Assembly: GCF_015679325.1 (NCBI RefSeq)
Contig: NZ_JADPVI010000002.1
Span: 238,798-302,797 of the forward strand
Length of the DNA: 64,000 nt
Reading direction: 5' to 3'
Origin: Kaistella gelatinilytica
GTDB lineage: Bacteria > Bacteroidota > Bacteroidia > Flavobacteriales > Weeksellaceae
Shown: positions 9,170 through 17,018 of the stretch, in pieces
Numbering within the stretch: the stretch's first letter is position 1
How the letters are laid out: the number at the start of each line of letters is the position of its first letter
Notes under the pieces: model-generated
Database searches by the model: none
What the model saw: the letters and a program-made list of their open reading frames with translations, nothing else
What the model was told of the DNA's origin: nothing
Program-made: the position numbers and the translations under genes

Positions 9170-10071
9170 AAATTTAATATTTCATAAGCTTCAGCAGCGG
9201 TATTAAAATTGAGATCATTTCCCATTAAAGTATATTTCAGGAAAAAATCCATTTGGCTTTGGTAGGTGTCTAAAATATTTTGAGAAGATGAAAAAATCTT
9301 TTCTTCCATAAAGGACACTTCGTTTTTTAACAGATCAACATGATAAGTTCCGTGCTCGCAAACGATTTCTAAACTTCTTTTAGAATCTTTACGATAATAA
9401 TTTAAAATTACATTTGCCGTGAAGCCTTCATATTGCCACCGATAATTGGCATAATCAAAGGCGGAAATATTTAAAGATGATGAATGACTGAATTGAGAAT
9501 CCGTTTTTACTGGAGCCCCAAATAACCAATAAGTATAATCTAATTCATGAATTAAATCAATATGCACACCTCCTCCTAAATGTTTATTTGCGCTGTATGA
9601 TTTTCTAAAATCTTCTGCAGGACGCCAGTTTGGAAGATAAGTTCCACAATAAATATTGACCTCATTGATTCTCTTACCCTGTATTTCTTTTTTTATAAAC
9701 TGAATGCATTCTAAAAATCTCAGATTACATGCAACGTAACTTGGTATTTTCAGAGCTTCGATGCGCTGGACAATTTCTTTTTCTTCTTCGCCAATTTTTT
9801 CAAACAAGGGTTTTTCAATAAAAAGCGGTATTTTTAAATCCAATAATTTAGAGAGAGAATTTTTATGTTCACTGGTCGGATTAGAAATAATGGCAAAGTC
9901 AAAAGTATGTTCTTTTACCTCATCTTCACTAAACAAATTAATAACGTTTTCAAAAGTTGGGGAATCTCTGGAAAATCTCCAGGCGAAAAATTCGGCATTT
10001 TCCGTCAATTGTTTGATTGCTGTAATATGTTTACGGGCAATCGATCCTAATCCAACAATTAGTACTTTCAT
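9151..10071 (-). CDS. Gfo/Idh/MocA-family oxidoreductase, PtmF-like
   Basis: The 306-residue protein starts with a Rossmann motif (VLIVGLGSIARKH). It contains the family's EKP motif (86-88) and the catalytic-site pattern GGGVHIDLIHELDY, with D172, H175 and D178. Such enzymes are NAD(P)-dependent sugar dehydrogenases or reductases. A member of this family (PtmF) sits beside PtmE and LegF in the Campylobacter legionaminic acid cluster, and the order here (ptmE, legF, ptmF-like, ptmA-like) is very similar. The start codon shares one base with the stop of legF. The specific substrate is unknown. Confidence 0.78.
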   Translation of the reverse strand: MKVLIVGLGSIARKHITAIKQLTENAEFFAWRFSRDSPTFENVINLFSEDEVKEHTFDFAIISNPTSEHKNSLSKLLDLKIPLFIEKPLFEKIGEEEKEIVQRIEALKIPSYVACNLRFLECIQFIKKEIQGKRINEVNIYCGTYLPNWRPAEDFRKSYSANKHLGGGVHIDLIHELDYTYWLFGAPVKTDSQFSHSSSLNISAFDYANYRWQYEGFTANVILNYYRKDSKRSLEIVCEHGTYHVDLLKNEVSFMEEKIFSSSQNILDTYQSQMDFFLKYTLMGNDLNFNTAAEAYEILNLCLHQS

Positions 10072-10802
10072 TATTTTACAAAATCAAAATTCAATTTAGA
10101 ATTTTCCATCAGAAAAGACATAATCTCAAAATCAATGGGATGATCCAGATCAAAACAAATATGAGGAACTTCGTACACCAAAGTTTTCTCTGTAATAACC
10201 GTCTTATTTTCTATCTTGAAAAATTTATCTTTAAAAATATAAAAAGAGGCATTCATATCATAGACTTTTGGAGCAGATTGTCTCGTCAGAAAAAGACCTT
10301 TTTTACAAAGAGAATAAAATCCGTCTTCATTTTCCTCCACCATATTAAAATAGGGATTTCTATTGGCAGGACTTACCGAAAAAATATTGAAAGCTTCTGA
10401 ATTCTCCTGTAAAAATTGAAGAGCATTTTCCAAGTCCGCTAAATTTCTCAGGGGCGAAGTAACATCTAAATCAATAACGAAATCATACTTTTTCTGATAC
10501 TTCGTTTCTGCATAATTTTTAGCGTCGGCTATTGCATCTAATTTCCCGGCAGTATCATTTGCCAAAATTTCCGGACGGGAGTAGTCAATATCGGTTGCAG
10601 AGGAAATTTCTTCTACTACATTTTTAATTTCAGCATCATCTGTAGAAAGGACAATCTGAGTATTTCCCATTTTAACAGCAAACTGTTCTGCAACTTTTAG
10701 GGAATAATAAATCAATGGATTATTATTAAGGATTTTGATATTTTTACCAGGAATTCCTTTAGAACCACCTCTTGCACAAATCGTAATTAAAAAATCTGCC
10801 AT
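10071..10802 (-). CDS. legF: CMP-legionaminic acid (acylneuraminate) cytidylyltransferase
   Basis: The 243-residue protein carries the CMP-NeuAc synthetase signature CARGGSKGIPGKNI near residue 9, followed by the LIYYSLKVAEQ helix. It activates a nonulosonic acid with CTP to give the CMP-sugar donor. Preceded by neuC, neuB, legB and legC homologues, it most likely acts on legionaminic acid (LegF/PtmB) rather than sialic acid. It lies 2 bp after the PtmE gene. Exact specificity (Leg, an epimer or an amidated form) needs biochemical proof. Confidence 0.85.
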   Translation of the reverse strand: MADFLITICARGGSKGIPGKNIKILNNNPLIYYSLKVAEQFAVKMGNTQIVLSTDDAEIKNVVEEISSATDIDYSRPEILANDTAGKLDAIADAKNYAETKYQKKYDFVIDLDVTSPLRNLADLENALQFLQENSEAFNIFSVSPANRNPYFNMVEENEDGFYSLCKKGLFLTRQSAPKVYDMNASFYIFKDKFFKIENKTVITEKTLVYEVPHICFDLDHPIDFEIMSFLMENSKLNFDFVK

Positions 10803-10804
10803 TT

Positions 10805-11854
10805 TTAAATTTTAATATGTTTAATATCTTCCTGTGCTTTTTTAAAATCTGCATGGGTTCCAATATCCAGCCAATATCCATTGATTGGGTAAGTAATAAG
10901 ATGGTAATCCATTTCAATTACTTTCTCCATTAAATCTGTAATATCATAGAACTGATCTTTTGGGATCATTGATAATAATTTTTTCCGAATGATATAGATT
11001 CCCGCATTCGAAAAATAAGTATATCGCGGTTTTTCCTTTAAGTTCTGTACTTTTTGATTTTCGTCGGATTCCAAAACGGCATATGGAACATCAACGTGAT
11101 AAGAAGTTGCTGCTACTGCCATATCAGCATTTGCGTCAATAAAAGTTTTGTAAAAATCTGCGAAATCGATGTTGGTTAATAAATCGCTGTTCATCACCAA
11201 AATATTATCATGTTCAAAATCATCCACCAACAAAACTGATCCGATGGTTCCAAGCGGTTTCTCTTCTTTCAGATATTTAATCTTTAATTTCTTAGAATCT
11301 CCATTTCCAAAAAAGTCTTCCAGTTGTTCGCCAAGATAATTAATGCTCAAAAACACATTTTCAATTCCTACTTTCGCAAGGCGGTCAATATTATATTCAA
11401 TGATCGGTTTGTCACCAACTTTTAGCAAAGGTTTCGGTGTATTCTCTGTTAAAGGTCTCAATCGTTTTCCTTCTCCACCCGCCATTAAAACAGCATCTAA
11501 GGGAAGTAAAGTTGTTCTGAACCTGAAATTAAGGATATCAACAATTTGATTTTTTTGATTGAGAATGGGAATTATTTTGAATAAATTTTCTTTAAAATCA
11601 GTAAGCTTTTCCTGGTTAAATTCATTTTCATAAATAAATCGTGGATTGGGCTGAATAAAATCGGTGATCGAGTTTTCAAAATCAAGACCCCGGATAAATC
11701 CGCGTCGCAAATCGCCGTCTGTTAAGGAGCCAATTAGTTTTGTTTCCTCATCTACCACAAATAAAATCGCATCTGAAGACAGATTGTCCAGCTTAATTAA
11801 AGCGTCTCTAACACTTTGATTCTGTAAAATAATATATTCTGTAAATGACTCCAT
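10805..11854 (-). CDS. ptmE: CBS-domain sugar-1-phosphate guanylyltransferase, PtmE-like
   Basis: This is a two-part protein of 349 residues. A CBS domain pair spans about residues 1-115 (note VVDEETKLIGSLTDGDLRRG). A nucleotidyltransferase domain follows from about 120, with the glycine-rich loop LMAGGEGKRLRPLTENTPKP and the LVMNSDLLT metal site. This architecture is that of PtmE from Campylobacter, which transfers GMP to a glucosamine 1-phosphate-type substrate and starts the GDP-linked legionaminic acid route. The CBS part may sense nucleotides. The gene is 2 bp downstream of neuC. Its presence is the main evidence that the legionaminic pathway here is GDP-linked. Confidence 0.82.
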   Translation of the reverse strand: MESFTEYIILQNQSVRDALIKLDNLSSDAILFVVDEETKLIGSLTDGDLRRGFIRGLDFENSITDFIQPNPRFIYENEFNQEKLTDFKENLFKIIPILNQKNQIVDILNFRFRTTLLPLDAVLMAGGEGKRLRPLTENTPKPLLKVGDKPIIEYNIDRLAKVGIENVFLSINYLGEQLEDFFGNGDSKKLKIKYLKEEKPLGTIGSVLLVDDFEHDNILVMNSDLLTNIDFADFYKTFIDANADMAVAATSYHVDVPYAVLESDENQKVQNLKEKPRYTYFSNAGIYIIRKKLLSMIPKDQFYDITDLMEKVIEMDYHLITYPINGYWLDIGTHADFKKAQEDIKHIKI

Positions 11855-11856
11855 AT

Positions 11857-13014
11857 TTAAATTTTCAAATCATGAAACTTTTTAGTTCTGAACTTTTTCA
11901 AATCAATTGATCGAAGAACTTTCATTATTTTTTCTGTCGTAGTTCCATCGCCATAAGGATTAAAAAAGTCCATTCCTTCCTTATTTACTGAATTTCTTTT
12001 CACACTTTCAAAGGCGTTAAGAATTTCGTCTTCTTCCACCTTTACATTGATAACACTCTTTGCCTGAATTCTTCCTTTTTGTCTGTCTCCGATATTAATT
12101 GTGGGTGTTTTTAATGAAGAAGCTTCTAATATTCCGCTGGAACTGTTACCTACTATGGCATCACACATTTTTACTAAAGACAAAAACCGTAAATTTCCTA
12201 AAGAAGTAAATGCTTTTGATTTATCTTTATTTTTTGAAACGTACGAATCAATCATCTGATTAATAATTCTTCCACCACTATCAGCATTTGATTTGGTGAA
12301 AATGAAGAAACTGTCTGGTTGTTTATCAATCGCCTTTAACAGAACTTCAAATTGTCTTTCTGGCGACTCTATATCTAATGTTGAGGGATGAAAAGTGACT
12401 TGATAATTATATTTTTTAAATTTAATTTCTAAATCATTTTCAAGTGCGCTTTTATCTAATAATTTTAAATTTTTTACAGTGTCCAAACCAATTGCTCCTG
12501 CATCGAATACATATTTTGGATCTTCTCCCAACTGTATAATCCTATTCTTATATTCATCGGTAGAAGCGAAATGGAGATGACTCATTTTGGTAATAGAGTG
12601 TCTGATCGCATCGTCGTATGCGCCTTCTGTAATTTCACCACCATGAAGATGAACAATTGGTATATTGAAAATCAAGGCAGAAGAAGCAAGAGAAAGCATT
12701 TCATACCGATCACCAAGGATTATTAAAAGATCAGGTTTCAAATCTTGTAATGCATCTGAAAATCCTATCATTGCCATTCCCATCGATTTAACTATTGAAG
12801 TGGGAGTATCACCGGAGAGGAGCATTTCTACCTTTTTATCAATTGTAAAATTATCCTTTTCAATCTCTTTATAAGTAAGTCCAAACTCAGGAGAAAGATG
12901 TGCACCGGTCACCAAAATCTGTAGTTTCCACTTTGGTTCATTTTTTATAGTTTGGATTAAAGGTTTTAGCAAGCCGTATTCAGCTCGAGTTCCTGTTGCT
13001 ACACAAATTTTCAT
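11857..13014 (-). CDS. neuC: Hydrolysing NDP-sugar 2-epimerase, NeuC/LegG-type
   Basis: This is a 385-residue GT-B-like epimerase. It starts with the NeuC signature ATGTRAEYGLLKPLI and has the LHGGEITEGAYDDAIRH block, and GNSSSGILEASSLKTP near the end. NeuC-type enzymes remove the nucleotide and invert C2 in one step, giving ManNAc or, in the legionaminic route, 2,4-diacetamido-2,4,6-trideoxymannose. A hydrolysing epimerase of this type argues against pseudaminic acid, whose pathway uses the unrelated hydrolase PseG. The start overlaps the neuB stop by four bases (ATGA). The substrate is inferred from the LegB/LegC neighbours. Confidence 0.87.
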   Translation of the reverse strand: MKICVATGTRAEYGLLKPLIQTIKNEPKWKLQILVTGAHLSPEFGLTYKEIEKDNFTIDKKVEMLLSGDTPTSIVKSMGMAMIGFSDALQDLKPDLLIILGDRYEMLSLASSALIFNIPIVHLHGGEITEGAYDDAIRHSITKMSHLHFASTDEYKNRIIQLGEDPKYVFDAGAIGLDTVKNLKLLDKSALENDLEIKFKKYNYQVTFHPSTLDIESPERQFEVLLKAIDKQPDSFFIFTKSNADSGGRIINQMIDSYVSKNKDKSKAFTSLGNLRFLSLVKMCDAIVGNSSSGILEASSLKTPTINIGDRQKGRIQAKSVINVKVEEDEILNAFESVKRNSVNKEGMDFFNPYGDGTTTEKIMKVLRSIDLKKFRTKKFHDLKI

Positions 13015-14024
13015 TCTAATTCAATCAGTTCATCTTCATTAAAATCCCGAGGTGCGACTTGACCCAAAACTTCATCCCATCTCATGGGGGAAATTCCATT
13101 ACCTGGCCTTTTAACGGTAATATTATTTTCGGCAAATATATCGCCTTTTTTAATATTTTTTTGTGCTACGATACTTTTTCTTGCAATTACTTTGTTTTTA
13201 ATTTCAGAAGCAGAAGGTTCTTTAATCCCACTTCCTGCAATTGTCAACTCTATATTTCTTATTGCGGATACCATATCCCTCAATTCATGAGGTTCCAATG
13301 ACGCTGCATGATCCGGACCTTTCATATTTCTATCTAAGGTGAAGTGTTTTTCAATAATTTTCGCCCCTAAAGCAACTGCGGCGATAGGAACTTCAATTCC
13401 CGCTGTATGGTCAGAATATCCAATCTCTGTCTTGAATTCTTTCTGAATAGATAACATTGCGAGAAGATTAACATCCTCAAAGGGTGTAGGATATTCAGTG
13501 TTACAATGTAAAATTCTAATATCTGCTCGTGAAATTCCTTCCTGCTCGAAAACTTCTACGGCATCTTTTATTTCATTTAAAGTTGACATTCCTGTAGAAA
13601 TAATCACCTCTTTAAATAATTTAGCCGCTTTTCTTAGATAAGGTAAATTGGTAATTTCACCAGACGGAATTTTTACGATCTCTAATCCAATATCTTTTAA
13701 ATACTGCAACGATTCTAAATCAAATGCTGTAGAAAAAAATTTAATTTCTTTTTTACTGCAATACAGAATTAATTCTTGATGTTGATCATGGCTAAGTTCC
13801 AGTTTTTTCAGCATCTCTAACTGAGATTCTTCTGCATTTTGCGTATTCTCGATTTGATAAGCGGCTTTCTTTGCCGATTTAGAAACAAGGTTTTCAGCTT
13901 TGAAGGTTTGGAATTTAACAAAATCAACTCCCGCTTCCACTGCCGCGTCGATTAACAGAAATGCATTTTCTAAACTTCCGTTATGATTAACTCCTGCTTC
14001 AGCTATAATTAAAACTTTGCTCAT
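13011..14024 (-). CDS. neuB: Nonulosonic acid synthase, NeuB/LegI-type
   Basis: This is a 337-residue synthase with a TIM barrel (about 1-270) and a C-terminal SAF/antifreeze-like domain (about 275-337). Visible signatures are AEAGVNHNGSLENAF near the start, IISTGMSTLNEI, EIGYSDHTAGIEVP and EKHFTLDRNMKGPDH. The enzyme condenses phosphoenolpyruvate with a six-carbon N-acetyl sugar to give a nine-carbon acid. With the LegB, LegC and NeuC-type enzymes beside it, legionaminic acid is the expected product. It lies 2 bp from the acetyltransferase gene and overlaps neuC, so the pathway genes are translationally coupled. Confidence 0.9.
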   Translation of the reverse strand: MSKVLIIAEAGVNHNGSLENAFLLIDAAVEAGVDFVKFQTFKAENLVSKSAKKAAYQIENTQNAEESQLEMLKKLELSHDQHQELILYCSKKEIKFFSTAFDLESLQYLKDIGLEIVKIPSGEITNLPYLRKAAKLFKEVIISTGMSTLNEIKDAVEVFEQEGISRADIRILHCNTEYPTPFEDVNLLAMLSIQKEFKTEIGYSDHTAGIEVPIAAVALGAKIIEKHFTLDRNMKGPDHAASLEPHELRDMVSAIRNIELTIAGSGIKEPSASEIKNKVIARKSIVAQKNIKKGDIFAENNITVKRPGNGISPMRWDEVLGQVAPRDFNEDELIELE

Positions 14025-14026
14025 GT

Positions 14027-14668
14027 TTACTTTTTTACCAATGGATTTCCAAAATAGGTTCCGGAGTGTTTTATATCATGTAAAACCAAACTTCCTGCTC
14101 CTATCAAAACATGATCGCAAATTTGCACACCATTCGAAATGCAGGAATTGCTTCCAATAAAGGTTTCAGAACCCATAACACAGTCGCCGTTAATAATCGA
14201 TTTCGTTGAGATATGACAGTGGTCGCTTACCACAACATCATGTTCTAAAACTGAGGCGGTATTAATAATACAATTTTCTCCGATTCGAACGTTTGCGTTG
14301 ACAAAACTGTAATGCATAATAATTGTTCCTTTAGAAATGATCGCATATCTAGAAACTTTTGCGGTAGAAGCAATTACTGTTTCAATTTCGGCATTAATCG
14401 CATTTAATTGGTCGAATATCCTTTTTCGGAGATCTGCAGACTTTATTTGTCCAGTCGTTATCAAGAAACAATATCCCATTTTAGAAAATTTCTCGTAGTC
14501 ATCATCACTTCCAATCACTTCGTAATCCAAAACTTTTTTTCCCAGTTCTGAGGGAAGATCCAGTATTCCTTTGATATTATAATTGCCTGTAGATTCCAAA
14601 ACATCAATGCAAGAGATGCAGTGACCGCCACCACCAATTAGTATGATATTTTTTCTAATTTTATTCAT
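14027..14668 (-). CDS. Sugar N-acetyltransferase, LegH/NeuD/PglD-type
   Basis: The 213-residue protein has an N-terminal Rossmann-like domain (IILIGGGGHC) and a C-terminal left-handed beta-helix of hexapeptide repeats from about 100 onward. The catalytic-type histidine is H143 in VLEHDVVVSDHCHIS. It most likely acetylates the 4-amino group made by LegC, using acetyl-CoA (the LegH step). It overlaps the legC stop by 8 bp, which ties it to that enzyme. NeuD-type O-acetylation is an alternative. A separate PglD-like acetyltransferase occurs at 23399-24016, so each pathway appears to have its own. Confidence 0.83.
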   Translation of the reverse strand: MNKIRKNIILIGGGGHCISCIDVLESTGNYNIKGILDLPSELGKKVLDYEVIGSDDDYEKFSKMGYCFLITTGQIKSADLRKRIFDQLNAINAEIETVIASTAKVSRYAIISKGTIIMHYSFVNANVRIGENCIINTASVLEHDVVVSDHCHISTKSIINGDCVMGSETFIGSNSCISNGVQICDHVLIGAGSLVLHDIKHSGTYFGNPLVKK

Positions 14669-15818
14669 TAGAAGGTCTAAAACTACTTGGAATATTAACT
14701 ACTCGTTCTTCTAGCCATTTACTATTTTCCAGACCGTCATTTTGAAAATTCTCAAACATTGGTAAACTTGACATCAAGTCCCAGATTGGTCTCGTCATGA
14801 CTCCACCTTCATTGGTTCTTCTCAAAAATTCGTCGCGTTCTTCGTTGCTTGGTAACATTAAGGCGTTCAACCAATAGTTTGCTTTTGTATCTGCAAGTTC
14901 TGTCACGAAATGGTAATCCGTTTCAGAAAAAAATGACTTATATTTTTCTGCAAGTTCTCTCTTATTTGCTAAAATCTGATCCAGCTGTTCCAACTGTGCA
15001 CATGCTAAAGCTGCATTTAAATTGGGCATTCTATAATTATATCCAATTTCATCATGACTAAATTTCCAGGCATGAGGAATTTTCGCTTGTGTGGTTAGAT
15101 GTTTTGCTCTTTTTGCAAGTTCTTCATCATCAGTTATCAAAGCTCCACCACCACCGCAAGTAATGGTTTTATTTCCATTGAAACTAAAAACTCCTATTCT
15201 GCCGAACGTTCCGGTATGTTTGCTTTTATAGTAACTTCCTAAAGATTCGGCGGCATCTTCAACTAAAAAAATATTCCAATTTTTACAAATTTCTGCCAAT
15301 TCTTCAATTCTGAGTGGAAATCCAAAAGTATGCATCGGAACGCAGGCTGCGATTTTTTTCCCGGTCGTGCTGTTGTAGGTGAAACCGTCTTCTCTTTTTT
15401 GCCCAAATTTTTCAAGAAATGACTGCAATGCTTTTGGAGACATCCCCATTGTATCCCGATCAACATCAATAAAAACGGATTGAGCACCAATGTAACTTAT
15501 TGCGTTCGCTGTAGCAATAAAAGTTAAGGATTGAGATAAAACTTCGTCCTCAGATTTTACTCCGGCAAGAATTAAGGCGATATGAAGTGAATTGGTTCCA
15601 TTAACGCAGGCAACTGCAAACTTGGAGCCTGTATATTTGGCAAAATCTTTTTCAAATTTATTTACAAATGCGCCGACTGAAGAAACAAAAGTAGAATCAA
15701 TTGTTTCATTTAAGTATTTTTTTTCATTCCCTCCGAAATAAGGTGCATGAAGAGGAATAAAGTCTTTCGTATGAAAAGTATCCTGGATGAATGAAATTGT
15801 TTTGTCAATGCTATCCAT
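14661..15818 (-). CDS. legC: PLP-dependent sugar aminotransferase, LegC-type (DegT/DnrJ/EryC1)
   Basis: The 385-residue aminotransferase has its PLP-binding lysine at K217 in FSFNGNKTITCGGGGAL, and the cofactor-contact motif VEDAAESLGS at 187-196. It would convert the 4-keto-6-deoxy intermediate from LegB into a 4-amino sugar with glutamate as donor. The N-terminal segment of about 20 residues before IPLHAPYFGG is typical of LegC/PseC-like proteins of nonulosonic loci. It is 4 bp downstream of legB and overlaps the acetyltransferase. PglE at 22273-23409 is a paralogue of the same family. Confidence 0.86.
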   Translation of the reverse strand: MDSIDKTISFIQDTFHTKDFIPLHAPYFGGNEKKYLNETIDSTFVSSVGAFVNKFEKDFAKYTGSKFAVACVNGTNSLHIALILAGVKSEDEVLSQSLTFIATANAISYIGAQSVFIDVDRDTMGMSPKALQSFLEKFGQKREDGFTYNSTTGKKIAACVPMHTFGFPLRIEELAEICKNWNIFLVEDAAESLGSYYKSKHTGTFGRIGVFSFNGNKTITCGGGGALITDDEELAKRAKHLTTQAKIPHAWKFSHDEIGYNYRMPNLNAALACAQLEQLDQILANKRELAEKYKSFFSETDYHFVTELADTKANYWLNALMLPSNEERDEFLRRTNEGGVMTRPIWDLMSSLPMFENFQNDGLENSKWLEERVVNIPSSFRPSNE

Positions 15819-15822
15819 TATT

Positions 15823-17010
15823 TTACATTTTAGAGTCTAGATATTTACCTGTTTCTTTATGGTTGAAATTTGGGATCATTTTGTTAAATAAATCGACCAC
15901 ATCTTCCTTTTTCCATGTTCTGTGATGACGCATTTCTGCAATTGTGGACTCGAAGGAAATAATCTTATCGGTTTCGATATTTAGGTCATTTTTAATAATT
16001 CCTAAATTTTGAAACCGATCCATGTCCAGAATTTCGGTGTCTGTAAAAAATTCCTCAAAGTCTTTTTCTCCCGTAGTATCGCTTTTGGTAAAAAGACAAG
16101 GCCACTTTTTATCTGTTGCCAATTCCTCTACCATTTCTCTGGCTTGCTCTTCTGATTCGCAAATATAGGCTTCATATCCAATTTGTTCCAGATACTTTTC
16201 TGCAATCTCTGCAAAAGTGATCAAGTGTAAATGTTTACTTAATTTTGGAAAAAAAACATCTCTGTTTTCTCCAAAAAGCGTTGACATTAAACAAAGTTGA
16301 CCAGATTCTTCTGGAGTTACAAAATATCTTTTAATATCATTTGGTGCCACAATTGGCTGTCTTTTCTGTATTCTTTGATTAAATCCATGAAGCAAAGATC
16401 CGTCAGAAAACGCTACGTTCGCAAATCGAGCGGTTGAGATTGTAATTTCTAAACTTTTTCTCATCAGGAACATTTCCATGATTCGTTTGGAAGCTCCCAT
16501 CATATTAACGGGATTCGCCGCTTTATCTGTGGAAACACAAAAGTATTTTTTCGTTCCTTTTTCGATGGATTGCCCTAAGGTTTTATCAGTATTAAAGATA
16601 TTCACATCAATCATTCTCATGAGCGTGAAGGGATCTTTTTCTGAACGGACATGTTTTAAAGCAGATAAATTAAGAACATAGTCGTAATTCCCATCGCTTT
16701 TAATAAAGGCATCATAAAGCTCAGAACCTATGTCTAAAGCGAAAGTTCTGAAATCACCGTCAATATATCCAGAAGAACTTCTGAGATCTCTCACCAGTTC
16801 CACCAAATTATTCTCGCTGATATCCACCACATGAAGTTTGGTCGGGTTACGTTTGAAGATCTCCTTAGTAACTGCCATACCGATGGAACCGGCACCACCA
16901 ATCACGAGGAAAGAAGAGGTGGAAATAATTTCCTGAAGTTCCTTTTCATGCGTAAGGATATCTTCATCAAATAAACCATTTGTTCTTCCAATTAGACTAA
17001 GAATATCCAT
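15823..17010 (-). CDS. legB: NDP-GlcNAc 4,6-dehydratase, LegB-type (soluble CapD-like SDR)
   Basis: The 395-residue extended SDR has the NAD loop GGAGSIG at 38-44, STDK at 160-163 and the MGASK motif with K175. There is no membrane segment, unlike the PglF-like enzyme at 20223-22160. It is predicted to dehydrate GDP- (or UDP-) GlcNAc to the 4-keto-6-deoxy sugar, the first committed step of legionaminic acid synthesis. The C-terminal extension after about residue 290 (KHLHLITFAEIAEKYLEQIG) is typical of the LegB group. It lies 8 bp downstream of wzc and 4 bp upstream of legC. The nucleotide is inferred from the presence of PtmE. Confidence 0.85.
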   Translation of the reverse strand: MDILSLIGRTNGLFDEDILTHEKELQEIISTSSFLVIGGAGSIGMAVTKEIFKRNPTKLHVVDISENNLVELVRDLRSSSGYIDGDFRTFALDIGSELYDAFIKSDGNYDYVLNLSALKHVRSEKDPFTLMRMIDVNIFNTDKTLGQSIEKGTKKYFCVSTDKAANPVNMMGASKRIMEMFLMRKSLEITISTARFANVAFSDGSLLHGFNQRIQKRQPIVAPNDIKRYFVTPEESGQLCLMSTLFGENRDVFFPKLSKHLHLITFAEIAEKYLEQIGYEAYICESEEQAREMVEELATDKKWPCLFTKSDTTGEKDFEEFFTDTEILDMDRFQNLGIIKNDLNIETDKIISFESTIAEMRHHRTWKKEDVVDLFNKMIPNFNHKETGKYLDSKM

Positions 17011-17018
17011 ACTATAAG

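Noticed and set aside
8417-17010. Pseudaminic acid or sialic acid pathway
   Set aside because: There is no PseG-type hydrolase or PseH-type acetyltransferase, and sialic acid synthesis would not need LegB/LegC; PtmE points to legionaminic acid.
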